Part shown: positions 38,201-49,538 of the stretch, in pieces
Layout of the letters: every line of letters starts with the position of its first letter
Position numbering within the stretch: the stretch's first letter is position 1
Source of the DNA: Lanius collurio
Taxonomy: Eukaryota; Chordata; Aves; Passeriformes; Laniidae
Reading direction: 5' to 3'
NCBI GenBank assembly: GCA_020086605.1
Contig: JACBWW010000021.1
Coordinates: 8,773,841-8,837,840 of the forward strand
Length of the DNA: 64,000 nucleotides
Notes under the pieces: generated by a model
What the model was told of the DNA's origin: nothing
What the model saw: only the letters and a program-made list of their open reading frames with translations
Database searches by the model: none
Position numbers and translations under genes: made by a program

Positions 38201-41200
38201 TGCAGTGGTGAAGAGGACACTGCTAGGCCAGCTATACAAGGCCACTGTGCCCTGCCTGCTTATGTGCCTTGTAAGGGGCAGAAATGTTTTGTTTTGAGAT
38301 AAGAGCTTTGTTGTGTTCATCACTGCTAAAAAATGGGAAAGGACCAAGCCTGCATCCCTACCATGGATTTTGATTCCTTATACAGCTCTCTGAGAAGAGG
38401 GTTTCCAAATAACATTTTTACAGTGGTAGCAGCAGCAGCCTGGGCCCTTTTCAGTCTGGATGACTTCAGCTGGCTTACATGTGAGCCTGTTTTCCATAGC
38501 AGTGGCAAACTTGGCTGTGAAAGCAGCCAGTGCCTCCAGAGCTGGAAAGGCAATGTTGAAAAGAATGGTGTTGGCAAGGCAGTGTTTTTATACCAACATC
38601 TTTGTTATAGACATGCTGCTCACAAATAGCTGCTGCTATTTTAGGGACACACCAGTAGACCATCATCCTGGTGTTAGAAGGGGTTTGTTTCTCTGCCCAA
38701 GACTGCCTATTTTCTGAATGAAAACTTAGGAATTTTTGATATTTTTCTTGAAGCAACAGTTAGCTACTTCAGATGGAAAAATGAAGTCATGGTGTAACTG
38801 GGAATAGAGACTTCTGTTGTTGTTTAACTGAAGGAAGCTCTGAGCATAGAAGGGTGTAAGGAATTTTTTCAGTGCCCTCTCTGCCTTGAGCCATCCTGGA
38901 GTTTTGGGGTCACTGCAGCCTCAAGAGTTGGTGGCTTCTTCCACACTTTGCTCTTCCCCCTGAGGAGATGGCTTTTGACTGAGAGTGACTGGTCAGAAGC
39001 TCTTCATCTCAGATGTCACCTCCCCCTGCACCAACAGAGGGGACAACTCTGGGATAACTGCTCAGCCAACTGACTTGCTTCAACAAAAAAGCACTTGGAC
39101 TAAAAATCTTGCATTTTCCTCCTCCCAAACACTGCAACAAGAAATGGATGAAAATGAAGGAAAAGGAAAGAAGGGAGATGATCTTCTGCTATCCCTGTGT
39201 GTCCTGTTTTCTCAGCCATGGGAGTCTCTGGCACAGAGCAGCACTGGTGGTCTCCAGGATCACGAGACTTGTGCCACTTTCCCTTGGTGCTCTGGGAATG
39301 CCCTAACAAGGGGGAGTTCTACATCCACAAGCCCAGCTGTACTCAGCTACTTCACATAAAGAAGCCTTTTGTTTTCCATGGGAGTAAACTTGAGGGTATA
39401 GAATTAAATTTTTCAAATCCATTATTCTTACTTCTGGAAAATATAAATATTCCCTAAATGTCCTTTCTCATATGACATTTGTCACCTTGTGTGGGGGTAA
39501 GGCCTGTAAGAAAAGCTCTTTGAGGTCAGACCTGTAGCCATGTACCAGTTCTGTTTCAAGAGGAAGGAGGACATTCTTCAGTGTAATTTCTTTTCAAGTT
39601 AGGTCAGGCAATTGCAATGTTAGCTGCTGGCTGCCATCTTGATGTCCAAGGCCTTTTGTTGCTAGGAAACTCCTTGTGTTTCTGTAATATTGTTCAATTA
39701 CATGGTTAAATTACCCACTTATATCAAGTTTCAAGAACCACTGAAACATGTCTAGTCATCATGTCTGCACATATGAGAATATTTTAGGAAAATTGAAAAA
39801 ACATATAGAGAAGTATGTACATATGCACTGATTTAAAACATCTCGCCAGGAAAATCCCATGGAGATTAAACATTTTATTTCCAAGGTCAGAAAAAGGGAG
39901 TGAATGACAGCAGCTTATAGCCACATTATTATGGCAAATTAAGATGTAAAATATATGTTAAACCCATTACACACTGAGTTAAGGTTTTGAGACTACAGTG
40001 CTTTAAATCTCGAAAAATATGTGTAAGTTGTAGGAAATGGGCATGATGTCCACATGTCTCAGATACTTCAGGGCTGATGCAAAGTCCATCAGTGGAGGGT
40101 AATGGCAGGTTTCTAACAGACTGTAGTGTGTCCAAGAATAGGTTTTCCTGCTCTTGTAATTGTTTTGCCACCATCAGACCACCTTCAAGGAAGGCAATGA
40201 GCTGCTCGCTAATGGCTGCTCTTATTTAGGAGTCATCAGCCACAATTTTCTTGGATTTACTGTGATTCTTTCCTCTTCCTGAAGCAGAAAGGACCCTGCA
40301 CTCCCGTAGATCAGGATTTTGGACTTGTCACTCTTTAAAGACCTGTCTATGTTCAATATTCCTTTGGCATTTTGTACTTGGTAAGCTTTCTAGAGACTGG
40401 TTGGGCATATCTTTGTCCATTTGTTCATTCTTTATTTGGCCCAAATTCCCAAGGCAACAGTGAGACTTAGTGTTCAAAGAATGACTAAAAACAGAGTAGG
40501 GGAAACTGAAAATTATAAGAAAATACTATTTTGGGTTGAAATGAGAGCTGTGAAGTGCTTGTTATGGTACTTCTGCTGTTCCTAGCCATCATTTATCTAC
40601 TGCAGCATTTTTCCTCTTACTTTTTTTTTTTTTTTATGCTTGATCTGCTTGCATCAAACAAATTGAAATTTAATGAGAATTAGAACATTCAGTGAGAAGT
40701 CATTCCCTTCAGAAAAATGCTATATTACAGGATTTAAATAGAGGACAGGGTTTATTTCCAAACCTAGAGGCACATAAGATTTTTGTTTTCTTTTACTTGC
40801 ATGTTTTGTTAGGCCTGTGCTGCCCAGTGACTGTTGGGGTGCTGGTAAAACAGACCTACAGGTGCACTTGCCTAAATTCCAAGTGGCTGTTTTAAAAGCA
40901 GTGATACATTTTAGAAGATAATGATAATCTAGTGATTTATATTTTCACGACTGTGGAACTGGGAAGTTGTGGAAAAGCTTTCTGGATATTTTGTTGTTCC
41001 CTTCTAGACTGGGAAGGGCCAGTACACACTGATGTTCTGCTTTGGAGTTTGAGTTCTCTCAGCAGAGGGTTAGCACAAACACAAGACAGGTTGAACTAGG
41101 TTAGTAGGGGTTGTTTTTTGTCAATTTTATGGCAGATTTTCCCATGAGGATAGCTTATCAGGGGAACAAAATAGGCCAAATGAAAGCTTTCCCTCTTAGA

Positions 41201-44200
41201 CATAAAAACCAGTCAATCCAGGAGCCTTCCCAGTTGGTTAAAATGATTGTCCTTGGAATGTGAGCTGTTTAATAGCCTGGAGATGCAAGTTAGCCAGCCA
41301 GGTCAGCAGCATGGAGGCTCATGCCCTAGTAAAGGGAAATTACTTCCTGTTATGACTTTCTTTCATCTGCATATTTCCCATTATGCTCCAGCAATCCATT
41401 TAAACACAAAGCCTGGCTACATGTCTCACTTGATGCTGCCAAGTTCATCCAAGGGAGGGGGGTGGGAGGCAGGCAGAAGGAGCATGGAAGAGTTTGAGGT
41501 TTGCTGGCTTGTATTCACAGTGATAGAAGGAGCAGAGAAGCTGGGGAGCCCTGGCGTCCTGCCCTTCCAGGGATTTGGAGTAAAGGCTGCCTCCAGCCAT
41601 GGATATTGTCAAAGTGTGTAGCCCAGTAGAGCCTGTGAAAGAGGAAAAGCCACCAGTTCTTCTCCACTGTGCCAATCCAAGAGCACTCTTTGGTCTCTGG
41701 AGCCTCAACCAGTTTTCCTGGCACTGGGAGTTAAAAGGCAGATGTCTATTTAAATTTTTACATGTACTCCAGATTCTGAAAGGGGTCAGCAGCTGAGCAG
41801 TGACTTCCAGGGAGGTGTGTTATATATGCTTAGTGTATTGTATGTTATACCACACACTAAAATATACTTCTCAGGTTTCAATACAACAACAATGTTCTTT
41901 GCTGGATTTTTTTATTTTTTAAATTTTTTATGAACTCTCCTTAAAATGCCCATAATTCCACAACATTTTTCACTTGAACATTATATAAAAATCAGGTAAA
42001 GCTTTGAAAACCTGAGTTAAAGGCTGTTGTGACCATTGTGGAGGAATGAGCTAATGAGACACTGCAGAAAATAAATTGTGAGCATTTGATTGTAATAGAT
42101 GGGTGGTGAATAGATGCTGGGGTGGGAGCACTGGGCAAAGTACCCTTCCACAGCCCTGTTGTGTGCACACAGGACTGTGCAGGAGCAGCCTCAGTCCTCT
42201 GGCCAGAGTCCAACAAATTGGGGGGTGTGGATGCTCCCTTTGCCTGCCTCATGTTGGCCATGCCATAAACAGCTCTGATGTGCTGCAATAAAAGTCTGCT
42301 CTTTCCAAAGTCGCTGAGTTTGACTTCAGTAGGAGCTGCAGATGACCACTGCCTCTAAGAATAGAATCCCAAGCCTCCATGCAATCCTGAAGCTTCCTGG
42401 CCTGGCCATTCCCGTGGTGTTGATCCAGGGCCAGGCTCTCAGCTGGTAGGAATGAGCGTGGCTCAGTGGGATTGTGTCAGTTTTCACCAGCAATGGATCT
42501 GGCCAAACAAGCACCCCCTCCCCTCTCTGCGAGTTCCCTGGCACAAGGCAACTCCACTTCTAATAAATCCCTGATCCAAATAATTCTTTTGATGTGCAAG
42601 TTCCTAACTCAGAGAAAAGACAAATGTTGGTGAAGTTTTTGTTCTAAAATTAATTGCTTTACCTTGCTGTTCACAGAAGGGTATTTGCTGACAGATTTTC
42701 TGGCTTCTCGTTTTAACTGCTTGTATCTTTTAATTTTCTAGCAGGATCTTTATGAAATGTTCCATTTCTTGATAGTTTTATATATACACCTATATAAAAA
42801 TTATATATGTAATAGTGTGCATATGTATTTATTTTTTCAATTGCCAAAAATCAATTCACAGAGCAAGCCCTAAGCCTTTACAGAACTTTTGATGCCTTCA
42901 TTTACTATTTTTAATACATTCTGCAGAGGTTTGAATTGTGACTTTGTTATGAGGTGAATAATTCTTATACTTTCAGAGGGAGTTACTGAACTGCAATCTG
43001 GTGAATCGATTTAAGAAAAGATTGAAATAAAACTAGTTAATGATAGGTTAATATCAATTGAGAAAGAAAGTTGTTCTGTCTTGTATTTAAATAAAATGTT
43101 TCCCTAGGAGGACCTAGGAGTGCTCTATAATCATAATTACATGGCAAGAAGGGAGAAAATCCTTTAAAGGAGCAGTTTGTCGGGTGTAACACAATTGTAG
43201 TGACTTTTGATCAGGCACAGGACACTGCAGGTTCCCCACAGCAGGAAGCACAGAAGGCAGCCTGAGCAGGCAGGGATGGGTGTGAGGCAGCTCCAGGGTG
43301 GGATGTGTCTTGTGTAACTTAGGCTGTGCCCACCACAGTTTCCAGGGTCCCTCTGTAATTGGTGAGGGAAGAGTGGTGTCCCCATCTCTGTATCATTTGG
43401 CTCAGTAAGGAAACTGCATAAAACTTTGTTCACTGCGTTCTACTTAAAGTATTCCATATCCAGCCTTGATATCAGGGTGTTTACAAGGACTGTATGGAAA
43501 TTATTTTAGGTATTGTGATATGAATATAAGAAAAAAACATTACTTGTTAGGTATGCAACTGAAAATTAGATTGATGTTTAAATGTGGATATAAAGTTTAG
43601 ATGCATCACAACAGGAATGGAATCGTGCCTAAGGGTTTAGAGAAATGTCCCTGTTGGACAGAAGTGCCTGTCACATAGCTGTGCTTTGTGGTCTCAGTCC
43701 ACAGTGCTACAAGGCTTCTGTAGCAATACTCTTTAGCAGCTGTGTTGTTTCCAAACACTAATTAAGTGCAGTATCATACCTCACCAGGAACAGCACGAGT
43801 GTCTGATCAGCTGTTCTGTAGCCAAACCAGCATTTCTAAGGAGTAAAAGTGCATGTTCTGATAAAAGTTCATACCACTGAACTCCTTGGCTTAACGCGAG
43901 TTCTGTCCTAGGGTAAAAAAAAGTTCACTATTGAGAACAGCATCAAATGCCTATTATATTGTTCTTTGTTTCTTTGCCAACTGTGGATTTAAAATTGGAA
44001 TAATTCAAAAAGCAGTGGGACATTATGACTCACTCGGTACCTCCTGGGCTTTTGACATTATCGTAAAGCCCCATACGCTGCAGTGCGAGGTTTAGTCAGT
44101 GGATTTCAATAACTCAGCCAGCAGACTCGGCTGAAACCACAGAGAACATGATTAGCTGTAAACAATGGCTTCGTTCTTCAGAACATTCGGGGCATTAGAG

Positions 44201-47200
44201 CCCCAGTTCCAGGTGTGCTGTGCTGAGTGACACCACCAGTAAGGTTTCCTTGGGGTTAAATTGATCCTGTCAGTCAAAATCAGGGGCATGTTCTGGTAGC
44301 AACATCTAGTTTTATAAAGCAATTCTTTTCAATAATTGTGGAATTAGTGTAACTTTTAATTTGTTTTTTACAAGACTTCTTTGAGTTCCCTCTGAAAACT
44401 GTCAGTGGAAAGCTTGGGGAATGGGTATTACATAGAAGACATAGACTAAATAAGAGGACTTTTTGCCACAAGATGTCCAATTCAATTAACTTAGAACGTC
44501 TGCATCTTCATTTAAAAACTGCAGAAAGCAGAGTCCAAATGTGCATCTTCCATGGAAGATAAACATTATTTATGTTGCCTAGTATGTATGAGCTGAAAAG
44601 GGAAATATATTTTCCAATAAAATCTTCCAGGCTGGAAATACAGAAGAGTTTTCTTGAATCCAAATGTATATTGCTTAGTCTCAATAGGAAAGTAAAGACT
44701 TATTAAGTCATATGTCAGCTGAGTTGAATTATTGATGTTGAATTCAACATGTTGAACTCGGAGATTCATCAACTTTATAGTATTATTTGTTAGAAAAGTA
44801 CTCCCTTCTATCTGTTTGGACTGACTTTTTATTATCTCTTGTTTATTATCTCTTTTATTTGGGGTGGTGGTTGCTGACCTGACTAATAGCTTTCATCTTT
44901 GTACTTCAAGCTGTTTCCATATGTGCAGGTGCTGTGGAATTTACTGTCCTTACATTGAAAAATCAAGAGCTAGTCAATGTGTTTGTGGCTGTTTAAATGA
45001 AAATATTTTTAAGGTAGAAGTAAGGTATAAGAAGATACACTTAAGAGTCCAGAAATTCCAACTAAATGGTAAGAATAAGTATGTGAAAGTCCAAAAATCT
45101 GAATTTCACCAGATTAGAAAACAAAATTCTGGAATCAGCTCTGAATTGTTTTGATACATCAGTACTTGGTAGGAGAAATCCAGTTAACTGTGTGGGTGTA
45201 AACTATGCTTAACCCAAAAGATTAATCAGTTCTAGTCTTGTCCAGTCACTGGCCAAATTGAAATCTTCTTATGCTGCTGAGAAGCCTGGAGTCAGTGTTG
45301 ATCCCACCAGATGAGTTAGGTCTGGAACATGTCCCACCACTCACGTGGACACAGTAAGAATCATGGAACCACAGAATTGGTTGGGGTTGGAAGAGACTTT
45401 AAAGCTCATCCCATCCCACCCCCTGCCATGGGCAAGGACACCTTCCACTAGAGGAGGCTGCTCCAGTCCCTGCTCCCTATCAGGTCTGGCTTTGGACTGT
45501 CTCAGAGATCCATCCACAGCTTCTCTGGGCAATCTGTGCCAGGGCCTCCCCAGCCTCACAGGGAACTGACAGTGCATTTGCTAGCAAGGGCCCTTCCCCT
45601 TCAGAGAAACCAGAGGCATATTGCTAAGGCTTCCTCTCTGATTGGAGGATCAGTCCACGTTGCTGCAATATATTTTTGCCTTTTCAATACTGCTTGGCAC
45701 TGTCTTTCCCTCCACTCTTACACTTTCCACTTGAACTACCCTGCTGTGGCAGATACGGAGCTGTGGCTGCAGTGTGACCTCAGCATGCGCTGGACGAAGG
45801 TGCCATGTTCCCAGTAAAGGGGGGCAGGAGGGAAGCCCCACTTCAGCAGTGATATTCCCATGGCGTCACCAGCCCAGGAGACAGGAAACCAACACTTCCA
45901 TCAGTTATCAGCACAGCCATGTCCTTCTGCTGCTCTCCTCAGCTGTAGCAGTGCAGGGCCAAGGGCTTGTCAAGAGGGAAGTGATTTCTGAGTGCTTTAT
46001 TGAGAGACAAACTTGTACAATTAGGAGTAAATTCTCTGTTAGTTTGATTTGACCAGTATTTTTCTGCTTACAAGAGGCTGGGAGGTAGCCTATGAATTTT
46101 GTTCATGTCACAACTTCAAGAGGTCTTTTTCCATGGTGAAGTTGCTTAGAAGGTCCTTTACTGTTCATGTAGTACTAATGACTTCAATGATACATGTTCT
46201 AACAGCAGTGAAATGCAAGAAGCCAAAACTACCTTAACAAATACGGTTCATTTAACTAAAAGAGGCAGACTGAGCAGCAGGTGGAAGGGTTAAACAAAAG
46301 GAAAAAAGATTATAAAAGTTTGCGGCTTTGGCTTCACTACAAATGGCTCTCTTGCAGACTTTATAGCATTAGTGTTGCTTCTCATAAACCTTGAAACCAT
46401 TCATCCATTTAGAAAGATTAAATTGGTTAGTCATCCAGAACAGAAAACCTACACATCCATTTTGTCTGTTACTCTAAACCAGCTGAAGTATAATAAATGC
46501 AGTTGATGCCATTAAACTAAAGTATTGAGTATTAATGATGGTCTCAGCTGTGGTATTTACAGTTTGCCAGCTCTTGTGTTCCTGATAGTATATTCATCTG
46601 CTGCTGCTCAGGGACAGTCAGAGCAGAGCCTTTGAGTTGGAAAACATGAGTATTATATATGATGTGAGGGGCTCAGAGAAAACATCTTGGTATTAAGGTG
46701 GGGAAAATCCTAGAAATGTTACAATTTTTGTTAGTATTAGAAGGTCAAAGTTAAGAGGCACAAACTTCACTTAGGATATCTTAATATATTTATAATGGTC
46801 TGTTAAACAGTTTGCAAAGACAGGTTTGTTTGGATTTCCAGTTACAGATGAAGCTATTGCTATTTCAAGTTCTGTCACTTAAACAAACCAGACAAAAATG
46901 GCCAGACTCTCCTAAAGCAGGAATTTGTAGGGGCACTTGGTCAGGAAGCAAGTTTATTAGTACGAAATATAGTAAAAATTAGATTTAATTTAGCAGCACT
47001 TTTTCTTGATTAGTATCAGGATTTCAGAAGTAACACTCTTTTCCAAATTAAGAAATTTGCAGTGATTACTATAGAATACAAAGAAATTTAATTCTGCTGC
47101 TTTGAAATCTGTAAGATGTTCTCTCAAGGGCAGGCATTTACAGTGGGCTGGAAAAAACATGACATGATTTTTAATTACTACATATAGTGCCTTTAATCAG

Positions 47201-49538
47201 AGCATCCAGCTTGACAGCATTAAAACTGGGAAGCGAACTCTTGAGTTTCCAGTTCCACGCTGGAAATGCCAGCTCATTCCTATAGGAAACAGGAATCAGT
47301 ATCACATAGTGGCCATTGCTCAAGCAGAGCAGTTTGCCAGCTGTTCTTAAGAACATGCTTGAGCACCAGCAACTTGTGTGCAGCACAGGGAGGGACTCCA
47401 GATGAAATACCACAAACTTCCCTGACTCTATTCCCAGTGAGCCCCCAAGTGCTGCTCCCTGTCACTGCCCACAGGGCAGCCTCAGGGAGGTGAGAGCACT
47501 TCCAGGGAGTTCAGTGGATTTGGCATCAGACACTGCTTAGGATTAGTTTGCTTTTCTTTCTGAAACATTTCTGGTCGCAGAAAAGCAACAATCCTCCCCC
47601 CACCCTCTCAGCATTTGTCTTTTACTGCAAATACAAATGGCAAAAATACCAGGAGGGAGCGAGGTGATCTGAAAGAGCCAGAACCTCATAAATTGTGTGG
47701 GAAAGGCTGTCTTGCCTTTTCTCTAACTGATGGCATGCCAAGTTTACTTTACAGTATTTACAGTAAGATTTGTTTGTTTTGATACCCTTTGTAAGTTGTT
47801 AGGGAAAAGGCAAAAGAAAATCTCCAGGAAGTTTATAGTTTGTGATGAGCCAGAGATCAGGCTTTAATTTTCTTTCTAGCCCTATACCTTTTACTTGGAG
47901 TGTAATATATAAAGGGATATGAGATTGCAATTGGATGAGTTATTACTGGGCTGTTATTTATTTTCTCTGTATGAATTTGGTTCTTAAGAAAGACCTCAGA
48001 GCAGCACGCTAAGGAAGTGGAATTGTTAGTTCATTCTGAGAGCAGATACAGGAGGGGCAGGAACAACTCTGGTTTTTCCTCCCTGCATCACCACTCTGAC
48101 CTTGGCACATCACAGGGAGAGCAAGCAGCCTCTGCCTGTGTAGCTGAGGTCCAGATGGATGACATGAGAACAGATTTATCCACGACAGAGTGTTCCCAGT
48201 GTGGCTGTGCAGGCAGGGGATTTCTGTGCTGACATTCCTGCCAGCTCCAGCACATGGCTTGGGAAGCAGCACTCTCTCTGTCATGAGGAAAAGCCCCAGG
48301 TTTCCCTCAGGCCAAGCATCCTCCAATACAAAAAGACAAACAAAGTGGTGCCTGCTCTTGGGCACCACTTAGGAATCAGGAAGAAGGAAGTGTTTTTTGA
48401 ATGTACAACATCTCTAACTAGAGCATTCCTGCCCAAAGTCTATGGAGCAGGTCACCTGTTGGTGTGAAGTCTTCCAGGCCCTTCCTGCTCTTGTGAGCTT
48501 GTGCACTGAAGGGAAAGTAGGGGTGTTTGGGTTTAATGCTGAAGCCTTGATTGTTTGAAGCAAACTTCTGAACACATTCCAGTGCCTTGGGTTATGGCAG
48601 GAGTTGAGAAATAGGAGAAAAATGGTGTATTTTATGTGCCATGCCAAACAGCACAGTGTGATCTCGCCTCTCCCTGAAACACAAGGGTAGACACGATGAC
48701 TTTTCTCTGTGTGGCGGAAACATCCACTCATTCTATTTTTGACTGTCTGGGATGAAGCATGTTTGCCAAATGTTAGGAGCTGTCCCTGTGGAGCTGGGGA
48801 GGGATTTTCCTAAGGCCAGACTGCCTCGCTGACCCCTTCAGTCCCTGCTCATGGAGCAGCCATTCTCTTGGGCAGTTCCCATAGCAGGGTGATAAACCCA
48901 AGATATGCAATAGCTGTACAGACACAGCCTCCCCTGTGCCAGTGTTGATGTGCTGTGTACACCACTGAGCAGGAAAGAGCATTTTAGGGTCAGCAAGGGT
49001 CTTTGAGCAAAGCTGGTGCCAGGAGATGCTGACACAACTCATCACTGTTTAGTTTACACCTGTCAGAAGCAGGCAGCCTCTCCGCTCCTGTGTTTGGGTG
49101 AGTGTATTCATCATACTTAGCTTTCAAACAGTATTCTTTTCATCTTCCTTGCACTTCACAGCTGTTAATTAATCCCACAGCACCCAGGGATTAATAGTAA
49201 CACTTTACAGGGAAAAGCAGAAATGAGCAAGAAGGGGTCAAGTGGCTGTGCTGAGGTCATGGAAGCAGTTTTGACTAAAGAACATTTGGTTCTGCAAGAT
49301 TAAAGTGTTGTTAAATGATCCGTCCTTGGATGTCAGCCTCCATTTTGGGGGCAGGGTGTGTTTCTGGGGACAGTAGAATATATTCACAGTGTTTTCTTCT
49401 CCCTAGGACTTGAAAGATGATCGGAGTGATGAAGAGGAGGAAGATTCTCTTACAGATACTGAAGAGGAGTCCACAAAGAATGGCAACAAGAACAGTAGTG
49501 GGTCAAGCAAACACCTCCTAAGCAGCAGTCACCACTAG
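23044..49538 (+). CDS. CERS3: CERS3, ceramide synthase 3 (ten coding exons, 381 aa)
   Basis: Coding exons: 23044-23225, 24736-24853, 26802-26920, 30438-30495, 32157-32207, 33115-33207, 33449-33577, 35163-35269, 36570-36726 and 49407-49538. All phases agree and give 381 residues, against 383 in human CERS3. Ceramide synthases are multi-pass ER enzymes that N-acylate sphinganine or sphingosine with acyl-CoA; CERS3 uses very- and ultra-long chains for epidermal barrier lipids. Visible features: N-glycosylation sequon N22-C-T; a membrane segment at about 44-57; a homeobox-like region ending in KWFRRRRN (119-126); the Lag1 (TLC) domain with H215-H216 and H242-D243 plus D246; membrane segments through about 325; and an acidic C-terminal tail with the DxRSDxE dimerisation motif at 342-348. 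CERS2 and CERS4 are close paralogues; the assignment to CERS3 rests on position directly after LINS1. Intron 6 has a GC donor. Confidence 0.95.
24736..24853 (+). CDS. CERS3: CERS3 coding exon 2
   Basis: Acceptor tcttttcag, donor gtaagg. It completes Arg61 and encodes residues 62-100, including [14 protein letters not shown], which matches the start of the homeobox-like region of ceramide synthases. Confidence 0.95.
26802..26920 (+). CDS. CERS3: CERS3 coding exon 3 (homeobox-like)
   Basis: Acceptor atttcttgcag, donor gtaagg. It encodes residues 101-139 plus two bases of codon 140. [17 protein letters not shown] is the hallmark end of the homeobox-like domain of CERS2-6, which is not thought to bind DNA through all classical contacts. 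Confidence 0.96.
30438..30495 (+). CDS. CERS3: CERS3 coding exon 4
   Basis: Acceptor caattttgcag, donor gtaagt. It completes Phe140 and encodes residues 141-159, [19 protein letters not shown], the first membrane helix of the TLC domain. Confidence 0.94.
30919..30923. repeat. Target-site duplication, left copy (GTGAG)
   Basis: The identical pentamer GTGAG lies at 31717-31721 directly after the LTR. Confidence 0.85.
30924..31716 (+). mobile_element. Solo LTR of an endogenous retrovirus (ERVL-like, 793 bp)
   Basis: The element starts TGTCCTGGGTTG and ends AAACCAAGACA, imperfect inverted termini of the TG...CA type. It is flanked by identical 5-bp repeats GTGAG at 30919-30923 and 31717-31721. 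Inside are a TATA-like box (tataag, 31155-31160) and an AGTAAA polyadenylation-like hexamer at 31564-31569, consistent with + orientation. It is distinctly GC-richer than the host intron and carries two imperfect internal duplications. There is no internal retroviral coding region, so this is a solo LTR left by recombination. A 5-bp duplication is typical of ERVL-type elements; the family name cannot be assigned from memory. Confidence 0.9.
31717..31721. repeat. Target-site duplication, right copy (GTGAG)
   Basis: Matches the pentamer at 30919-30923 directly before the LTR. Confidence 0.85.
32157..32207 (+). CDS. CERS3: CERS3 coding exon 5
   Basis: Acceptor gtcttccccag, donor gtgagc. A 17-codon exon (residues 160-176) encoding [17 protein letters not shown], which matches KPWFYDMKKVWEGYPIQ of CERS2. 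Confidence 0.94.
33115..33207 (+). CDS. CERS3: CERS3 coding exon 6 (GC donor)
   Basis: Acceptor tcttcatcacag. It encodes residues 177-207 with [18 protein letters not shown] and the end DIKRK. The exon ends AAG and the intron starts GCAAGT, a non-canonical GC donor with an otherwise optimal consensus. The phase fits the next exon exactly, and no GT at the right place would keep the frame. Confidence 0.94.
33208..33448 (+). other. CERS3: CERS3 intron 6, GC-AG type (241 bp)
   Basis: The intron begins gcaagt and ends cttcccag. GC-AG introns are about 1% of vertebrate introns and are spliced by the major spliceosome, usually with a strong AG|GCAAGT context such as seen here. Confidence 0.88.
33449..33577 (+). 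CDS. CERS3: CERS3 coding exon 7 (catalytic Lag1 motif)
   Basis: Acceptor cttcccag, donor gtaacc. 43 codons (residues 208-250), the same length as the matching human block. It holds the Lag1 motif histidines H215-H216 and the downstream H242-D243 and D246, the residues needed for catalysis in the family. Confidence 0.96.
33911..33965 (-). mobile_element. Short CR1-like 3' end fragment
   Basis: The stretch 'gaggttggaaaagacctctaa...gagtccaacc' is the reverse complement of the CR1 3' tip. It is short and diverged, in CERS3 intron 7. Confidence 0.6.
35163..35269 (+). CDS. CERS3: CERS3 coding exon 8
   Basis: Acceptor tatccactgcag, donor gtaagc. It encodes residues 251-285 plus two bases of Trp286. 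[18 protein letters not shown] is followed by a long hydrophobic helix ending [10 protein letters not shown]. Confidence 0.95.
36570..36726 (+). CDS. CERS3: CERS3 coding exon 9
   Basis: Acceptor tattttttag, donor gtaaga. It completes Trp286 and encodes residues 287-338, including the last membrane helix ([20 protein letters not shown]), which ends [10 protein letters not shown] before the cytosolic tail. Confidence 0.95.
36940..36950. repeat. G11 homopolymer
   Basis: An uninterrupted G run in CERS3 intron 9, 213 bases after the exon 9 donor. It is a likely sequencing-error hotspot. Confidence 0.9.
40621..40635. repeat. T15 homopolymer
   Basis: An uninterrupted T run in CERS3 intron 9. Confidence 0.9.
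45357..45565 (-). mobile_element. CR1 LINE 3' end fragment
   Basis: On the minus strand it reads 'gaggccctggcacagattgcccagagaagctgtggatgga', then 'tggaagtgttcaa'-type sequence decayed, and ends 'ctcttccaaccccaaccaattctgtgg'. It shares clear blocks with the copy at 3926-4385. It is 5'-truncated in CERS3 intron 9. Confidence 0.88.
49407..49538 (+). CDS. CERS3: CERS3 terminal coding exon 10
   Basis: Acceptor ttcttctccctag; 43 codons (residues 339-381), then TAG 49536-49538. It begins [13 protein letters not shown], containing the DxRSDxE motif at 342-348, followed by an acidic, then Ser/Asn/His-rich tail. Similar acidic tails follow this motif in CERS2-6. It is separated from exon 9 by 12.7 kb. 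Confidence 0.93.
   Translation, partial: DLKDDRSDEEEEDSLTDTEEESTKNGNKNSSGSSKHLLSSSHH

Larger units (their letters stand above)
36727..49406 (+). other. CERS3 intron 9 (12.7 kb)
   Basis: A GT-AG intron between the last transmembrane exon and the tail exon. It contains an 11-base G run at 36940-36950, a T15 run at 40621-40635 and one CR1 fragment near 45.4 kb. A TGACTCA (AP-1 consensus) lies at 44026-44032 in a stretch of higher complexity. No coding sequence is recognised. Confidence 0.75.
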
